A stretch of 58,975 nucleotides of DNA from an uncultured Clostridium sp. GTDB lineage: Bacteria; Bacillota; Clostridia; TANB77; CAG-508. Below the pieces are notes generated by a model. The model saw only the letters and a list, made by a program, of their open reading frames with translations, was not told the origin of the DNA and searched no databases. Positions within the stretch are counted from its first letter, which is position 1. Each line of letters begins with the position of its first letter. Below are positions 54,793-58,975 of this stretch, one piece after another. Position numbers and translations under genes: made by a program. The stretch covers positions 1-58,975 of the forward strand of contig CAOJQV010000005.1 in the NCBI GenBank assembly GCA_948441945.1, in the 5' to 3' direction.

Positions 54793-55301
54793 TTAAACTT
54801 TTTTTCGAGTTAATATAACCCCAATGATTGATATAATAAAGATAACTGGCGCTATCCTAACAAATAGCCATTCAAACGATTGAAAAGTAACTCCTAAAAC
54901 AGCATTTTCAGGATTATTATAATTCCAATTTAAATATGGACTATTTAGTAGATTAAAGAGATGAAAATTATTATTATGATTGCACATAATGAAATTAGCA
55001 TCCAATGAATCATTTTTCTTTTTGCATTCTTCCTTTGCAATAGTTGTAAGTTTATTATCTCTAATTTTTCAGAAATTGCTTTTAAATCATCTACTTTAGA
55101 CTCTGAAATATTTTCTCCAAGTAAAGTACTTACTGGTGTTTCAAGAACCTCTGATAGCGTTATTAACATTTCTGAATCAGGAACTGATAATCCTTGCTCC
55201 CATTTAGAAATTGTTTGTCTTACCACATTTAATTTGATAGCAAGTTCTTCTTGTGAAAGTCCTTTTGATTTTCTTAATTGTTTAATGTTTTCTTTTAACA
55301 T
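54793..55301 (-). pseudogene. XRE regulator with membrane tail, frameshifted
   Basis: The first frame (55301 down to 54945) gives a Cro/CI helix-turn-helix (MLKENIKQLRKSKGLSQEEL, VVRQTISKWEQG), a helical linker and the start of a membrane helix, then stops. The second frame (from about 54960 to 54793) continues with NSPYLNWNYNNPENAVLG, FQSFEWLFVRIAPVIF and ILTRKK, which is the usual C-terminal half of this family. One base change in an AT-rich repeat (ATAATAATAATTTT) near 54960 explains the shift. It may be inactivated or a sequence error. Confidence 0.75.
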
Positions 55302-55412
55302 TTTAGAACAACTCCTTTCTTTACAAACTATTATATAAAGAATAGTCCGTTGCTACAAGCAATGCTTATTAACATTCAAGATTTATAGTCATAAAATTGA
55401 CTAATTTGTACT

Positions 55413-56051
55413 TTACTTTATTTTTCTGATGGGATGTCTTATAACTGTTTTCAATTTATTTACATCACATCTTCTTGGATCACTTAAGTAAATTTCATGA
55501 TGAAATCTATTATGATTAATATCTAGTTCATATCCATTTTCTAGCATATATTTGTGCATTAAATTTATTGTATTTGGTTCATCATCATAAGAACCTATGT
55601 GCGTACATTGAACACAAATTCCTTCATCATAAGTTAAAAATTCTACTTTTGAAAAGTCTAGTTTTTTCTTATTTGTTGCTTCTTGAACCGCCCAATCAAA
55701 ATCTTTCTTTGTTACGAAGTCTGGTAATCTGATAATAGATATAAAGTTCATTTTGTCTTTATTGTTATAGTCAATACTATCTTTCATTCCTTCTTGCCAC
55801 CAAAATCCTTCTAATGGTGGAACTACATATTCAAAATAACCATCTATTTTATGTGTGCCTTTATAACTCATTTTAATAGTAAAGGCAATTGCATATAAAA
55901 GTCCTATTGAATCTTTATATTCTCCGTTTTCATCATTAGGATTTCCTTTTCCTCTAAATGCAATATAATTCATTTTAGGAATTTCTACAATACTAGGTTT
56001 ATTCTTTGGCATGTAAAATTCCTTATATTCTTTTTTATAATCAAAAGCCAT
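55413..56051 (-). CDS. GyrI-like small-molecule-binding domain protein
   Basis: A 212-residue soluble protein. Conserved parts MNYIAFRGKGNPND near the N-terminus, YFEYVVPPLEGFWW, and the closing DPRRCDVNKLKTVIRHPIRK fit the GyrI-like (SOUL/GyrI fold) proteins of Firmicutes that bind hydrophobic compounds. No enzyme motif is seen. It is 15 bases after another effector-binding protein gene and likely in one operon with it, under the WYL operator at 56562-56590. A GAAGGG site precedes the start. Confidence 0.75.
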   Translation of the reverse strand: MAFDYKKEYKEFYMPKNKPSIVEIPKMNYIAFRGKGNPNDENGEYKDSIGLLYAIAFTIKMSYKGTHKIDGYFEYVVPPLEGFWWQEGMKDSIDYNNKDKMNFISIIRLPDFVTKKDFDWAVQEATNKKKLDFSKVEFLTYDEGICVQCTHIGSYDDEPNTINLMHKYMLENGYELDINHNRFHHEIYLSDPRRCDVNKLKTVIRHPIRKIK

Positions 56052-56066
56052 TTTTTCTTTTCCCTT

Positions 56067-56531
56067 CTACTCATCTAGTGCAATATAAATATGAATTTCT
56101 TGTTTCTGCATATCTCCAGAATTGTTTTGATATTCTTCAAAATCACAAGTATATTTTCTTTTTAAATCCATATTCCATATTTCTTGCCAAGCCTGTCCTA
56201 CTGAATTTTGCACATCTCCTGTTATAACAAATTTAGCATATTTTCCTTTTGGAATAATAGTACTTTCTACTTCTCCACCTCTTTGTACTTCTTTACTCAC
56301 TTCTGCTCCTGCAATAAATGTATAGGGTTTTGTATAATCTCCCTCATATTCTGTATATAATCCTATTGTTTTACCATTTACCTTATTTGGAATTTTCTCA
56401 TAAATTCCATCTGTAAATAAATTTTTCCAAGTTATTCCTATATCTTGCATAGCCTTTCCATCTTGATTAGTCGTCTTAATTCTAATTCCTGTCATAACCT
56501 TTCTTTCTAATTCTACAATTTCATATTTCAT
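56067..56531 (-). CDS. AraC effector-binding (GyrI-like) domain protein
   Basis: A 154-residue protein with the effector-binding fold of AraC/BmrR regulators but no DNA-binding domain: VMTGIRIKTTNQDG, GLYTEYEGDY, FIAGAEVS and IIPKGKYAKFVITG are the family's conserved strands; the closing DFEEYQNNSGDMQKQEIHIYI completes it. Such free domains can bind drugs or DNA gyrase inhibitors. An AGGAGG site lies upstream, and a TGACA-N6-TGTCA palindrome covers its promoter region. Confidence 0.8.
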   Translation of the reverse strand: MKYEIVELERKVMTGIRIKTTNQDGKAMQDIGITWKNLFTDGIYEKIPNKVNGKTIGLYTEYEGDYTKPYTFIAGAEVSKEVQRGGEVESTIIPKGKYAKFVITGDVQNSVGQAWQEIWNMDLKRKYTCDFEEYQNNSGDMQKQEIHIYIALDE

Positions 56532-56561
56532 AATATATCTACCTCCTAACTAGAAGTATAT

Positions 56562-56596
56562 ATTATATAACTTGACAACTGTGTGTCATATTATAA
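56562..56596 (-). promoter_or_regulatory. Promoter and probable WYL-regulator operator of the GyrI pair
   Basis: On the minus strand a -10 TATAAT (56562-56567) follows a palindrome with TGACA (56573-56577) and TGTCA (56584-56588), six bases apart, with AT-rich flanks. The same arrangement occurs before the WYL gene at 57511-57542. The palindrome overlaps the -35 and spacer region, as expected for repression. Confidence 0.6.
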
Positions 56597-57484
56597 ATAT
56601 TTTTTTAAAGTTTTTTGTAGTTTGTCTTTTATAATATTTTTTGCTCTAGTTGGTGATAAAACTTTTATATATTCTCCAAAAGATAAAATATAACCATATA
56701 CCCATTCATTTTCTGGATATTTCACTTTTATAATGAAGTTTCCGTCTTCTTTTTTTGTTATTTCTTTACTTTCAAATTCATCATATACTCTATAAGTCAT
56801 GGCTTTATTTATTTCTAGTTCAAGTTCTATTATTTCGAAGTTATGTTTTTCATTCTCTTCTTCTTTTGGTAGTTCTCTTTCAAAATGTTCTTGTAACATT
56901 TTAACTTCTTTTATTTTAGCAATTTTGAATATTCTATAATCTTGTTTTAATTTGCAATAACTTACTAAATACCATGATTTATCTTTAAACCATATTTGTA
57001 ATGGTTCTACAATTCTTTTACTTTTTTCTCCATTAGAATTATAATAAGTAAATTGTACTAGTTGCTTATTTAAAATAGCAGATTTAATAATGTCAAATCG
57101 TTCATCTTGTATATTACTCCAATTAGAAAAATCAATTTTAATCCAATCATTTATTTTTTTATTAAATAATATACTTAACTTCTCTAAAATATCCTTCTCA
57201 TCTTGTCCTTTTACTTTTTTCATTCCTTGTAAGGCAAACAAAATTTGATTTTGTTCTTCTTCTGAAAGTATTGTTTTATTTAGTACATATTCATCTAAAA
57301 GTCCTATTCCTCCATCTTTTCCTTTACTTGCATAAATTGGTATGTTTGCTCGACTTAATACTTCTATATCTCTATATATAGTTCTAGTTGATACTTCAAA
57401 TTTATCTGCTAGTTCCTTTGCTGTAACTTTTTTCTTTTGAATTAGTATATACACTATTTCAAATAATCTATTATTTAATTGCAT
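56591..57484 (-). CDS. WYL-domain HTH regulator (YafY type)
   Basis: A 297-residue regulator with an N-terminal winged HTH of the HTH_11 type (VTAKELADKFEVSTRTIYRDIEVL) and a WYL domain (KSWYLVSYCKLKQDYRIFKI), followed by a WCX-type C-terminal extension. WYL domains sense small ligands or nucleic acids. The start at 57484 has AGGAGG upstream; five residues before it are not needed. A perfect 13-bp palindrome covers its promoter, and a related palindrome lies before the GyrI pair downstream, so autoregulation and control of that pair are likely. Confidence 0.88.
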   Translation of the reverse strand: MQLNNRLFEIVYILIQKKKVTAKELADKFEVSTRTIYRDIEVLSRANIPIYASKGKDGGIGLLDEYVLNKTILSEEEQNQILFALQGMKKVKGQDEKDILEKLSILFNKKINDWIKIDFSNWSNIQDERFDIIKSAILNKQLVQFTYYNSNGEKSKRIVEPLQIWFKDKSWYLVSYCKLKQDYRIFKIAKIKEVKMLQEHFERELPKEEENEKHNFEIIELELEINKAMTYRVYDEFESKEITKKEDGNFIIKVKYPENEWVYGYILSFGEYIKVLSPTRAKNIIKDKLQKTLKKYL

Positions 57485-57501
57485 ATTTTCCTCCTGCAAG
57501 T

Positions 57502-57542
57502 ATTATATCATATAAATATGACATATACCTGTCATATTTATA
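57502..57542 (-). promoter_or_regulatory. Promoter and operator of the WYL regulator gene
   Basis: TATAAATATGACA (57511-57523) and TGTCATATTTATA (57530-57542) are perfect 13-base inverted arms with a six-base gap. A -10 TATAAT with TG extension lies at 57502-57507 on the minus strand, so the palindrome covers the -35 and spacer. Confidence 0.75.
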
Positions 57543-57631
57543 AAAAGTGAGTAGATAATTTAATTTAGCTTTTACTTTGAATATTTCTTTTTCATAATTC
57601 TTCCTCTATTTCTACAAATCTTAATTTTATA

Positions 57632-57838
57632 TTATTCTTGTTTATTATTTTTATCTTTGCTTTTATCTTTATATAAATGAGTAGTTGCCAAACATAAAAA
57701 TGAAAATCCTAAACATAGGAACATTACTGCTGTGCCAATATTCTTTTCTATAAAATTCAATATAGCACCAATAAAATATATTATTGAAGCAGTTAGAAAT
57801 CCTACAAAGCTAATTTTTTCTCTTTTCTCTTTTTTCAT
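57632..57838 (-). CDS. Small two-helix membrane protein
   Basis: A 68-residue protein with two hydrophobic segments (VGFLTASIIYFIGAILNF and GTAVMFLCLGFSFLCLA) and charged ends. It has a good GGAGG site. No family was recognised with certainty; it resembles small hypothetical membrane proteins of Clostridia. The upstream neighbour on the same strand is the DUF4180 remnant. Confidence 0.6.
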   Translation of the reverse strand: MKKEKREKISFVGFLTASIIYFIGAILNFIEKNIGTAVMFLCLGFSFLCLATTHLYKDKSKDKNNKQE

Positions 57839-57874
57839 ACTCTTACCTCCTCGGTATACATGTAATTTTTCTTT

Positions 57875-58234
57875 TTACTTACTTAACATTTTGATTGCTT
57901 CATCTTCATTTTCTATAAAAAATATATCTTTACCACTATTGCTTTCATATATGAAATCTTTTAATGGTTTACTTGTATATTTTGAATAATCCCCATATAT
58001 AGCAAATTTTGTTTGATAGTTTATAAATTTTTGCAAAATTTCTCCTGCTAATCCCTTACTTAATATAAAGAAATCTTCTATTACTACATCTTTATTTAAT
58101 CCTATTTTGTTGCAGTTTGTTTCATATTTGATAGTCATAATAAAATCTATTGCTGACTGAACATCTTTTATTATAATTTCATTACTTTTCACTATTACTA
58201 TATTATTTATAATTTTTGTTCCATTCTCATTAAT
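57875..58234 (-). pseudogene. DUF4180 protein, truncated at its 5' end
   Basis: The 105-residue open part (GTG at 58192) has the DUF4180 core: IIIKDVQSAIDFI, LAGEILQKFINYQTKFAI, FIYESNSGKDIFF. The coding sequence clearly begins earlier: INENGTKII precedes it in the same frame to about 58234, then meets sequence of the CPBP gene out of frame. No ribosome site lies before the GTG. A deletion has joined the two genes and removed the DUF4180 start. Translation from the GTG is possible but not likely to be efficient. Function of the family is unknown. Confidence 0.7.
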
Positions 58235-58854
58235 CCTAAAAGGATACCTCCAATAGTTAAATATATTAAAGATAACATTGAATAATTAGAATTTAACAAA
58301 TGACTTAAAGCAAAAATTATGGCAGTAATAATCAATCCAATATATTTACTTTTCTTACTTAACAAGTATTTTATATATCCTCTAAAGGTTATTTCTTCTG
58401 CAAAGGCTACACCACAGAATATAATTAGCCCCATAACTAGCGAATATAAAACATTTGCATTTAATTCATTAAATGCAAAAATCACTTGTTTCATAAAAAT
58501 TAAAATAATTATATAAATTGCTACAAAGATTATTCCTAATACAAATCCCTTGATAAGTTGTGGAAATCTATTTTTGGGAATAAACCCCAAATCTTTCCAA
58601 TTTATTTTTTCTTTTTTCGTTATATATTTGTAAAATAGATATATTAATATAGTTGTAATTATAATACATAAGACATATCCTAAATCACTATTCATTGTAT
58701 TAGAAAGCATATCTGCAAAATTCGTTATATGAACATTTTGATAAATTAAACTTCCTAATATACAAGATACTAATGTTATAACATTTACAGTTATAACTGA
58801 TATCAAAACTTTTCCAATAGTTATTAATTTATTATTTTTTAATATATTGTTCAA
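58207..58854 (-). pseudogene. CPBP intramembrane protease, truncated at its C-terminus
   Basis: A 215-residue membrane protein with TTG start (TAGGAG upstream). The CPBP/Abi motifs EEITFRGYI (Glu-Glu-x3-Arg) and FALSHLL (first His) are present, and so is the following YLTIGGILLGL helix, after which the last helix with the final His/Asn motif should come. Instead the frame reads MRMEQKL and stops. The 3' part is out-of-frame DUF4180 coding sequence, so the loss is due to a deletion. It may still fold but lacks a catalytic residue. Confidence 0.65.
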
Positions 58855-58911
58855 TTTTTATTCTCTCCTACAACTTACTCGTTTGCTATCTATTCATCAT
58901 TTTTTTAGAAC

Positions 58912-58975
58912 TTATACCAGCCACTTGTTATTATCTTCTCCGCCTTCTTTATGGAAAGTATGAATTTTATATCCA
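58912..58975 (-). CDS. Possible C-terminal end of a gene cut by the window edge
   Basis: A frame open to the window end reads GYKIHTFHKEGGEDNNKWLV and stops with TAA at 58912-58914. The mix of residues looks like real coding sequence rather than a shadow. It is too short to identify. Confidence 0.3.
   Translation of the reverse strand, partial: GYKIHTFHKEGGEDNNKWLV

Noticed and set aside
1..58975. CRISPR array, prophage or complete insertion sequence
   Set aside because: No regular spaced repeats, no phage structural genes and no transposase gene were seen; the palindromes are irregularly spaced.

Overview
The window is strongly AT-rich chromosomal DNA with AGGAGG-type ribosome binding sites, consensus sigma-A promoters of the TTGACA-N17-TATAAT form and many compact hairpin terminators. 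The gene content (yaaL-bofA, efp next to an M24 peptidase, clpE, pgsA, ppaC, hslO, mfd, addB, DHH and WYL families, BofC-like domain) points to a low-GC Bacillota, most likely an uncultured anaerobic member of the Clostridia. The species cannot be named from the sequence. No rRNA, tRNA, CRISPR array, prophage or complete insertion sequence was seen.

Layout. 1-6.1 kb: a lone response-regulator receiver, a yaaL-bofA pair, a solitary VirD4/TraG-type ATPase, a putative metal exporter, a Cys/Asn-rich membrane protein and a frameshifted M23 peptidase. 6.1-9.5 kb: a minus-strand operon yqeG, prepilin peptidase, M24 peptidase, efp and a zinc-ribbon protein. 9.9-14.4 kb: htrA, clpE and pgsA on the plus strand. 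14.5-21 kb: NlpC/P60, a broken comEC and a BofC-like gene, then ppaC and hslO. 21.2-23.7 kb: upp followed by two decaying nucleotide-metabolism genes. 23.7-30 kb: a lipid-linked sugar transferase fused to a rubredoxin, an rpiB-like gene, a compositionally odd singleton, a NitT/TauT-type ABC transporter, an XRE regulator and an Rpn-like protein. 30.2-38.2 kb: trmL, a SpoU methyltransferase, mfd, a second odd singleton, topB and an HD hydrolase. 38.2-42.8 kb: a long nested palindrome, leuS, a coiled-coil protein and an HExxH protein. 42.8-53.6 kb: a minus-strand run of a GltD-like oxidoreductase, family 4 UDG, an S66 peptidase, pgeF, two tandem MFS paralogues, addB and an OGG glycosylase. 53.6-59 kb: small regulators, effector-binding proteins, a WYL regulator with two matching operators, and gene remnants.

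Three themes stand out. First, the region is littered with short palindromic elements of two related sequence types, one built on GGGACGTT and one on GAGACAGT/ACTGTCCC. They sit in intergenic gaps, some form perfect hairpins with arms up to 61 bp, and four of them supply the last codons of neighbouring proteins. Second, at least seven accessory genes carry frameshifts, nonsense codons or deletion junctions, while the large housekeeping genes (mfd, addB, leuS, topB, clpE) are intact, which suggests selective decay rather than general sequence error. Third, there are several unusual gene forms: the sugar-phosphate transferase-rubredoxin fusion, a large nested palindrome beside leuS, and a WYL regulator whose likely operator occurs in front of itself and of a GyrI-like gene pair.

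Functional threads include proteostasis (htrA, clpE, hslO), DNA repair (mfd, addB, OGG, UDG, topB), tRNA and rRNA modification (trmL, SpoU), envelope building (WecA-like transferase, NlpC/P60, pgsA, S66 peptidase) and nucleotide salvage (upp plus decayed neighbours). All calls come from reading the sequence by eye; no database search was run.
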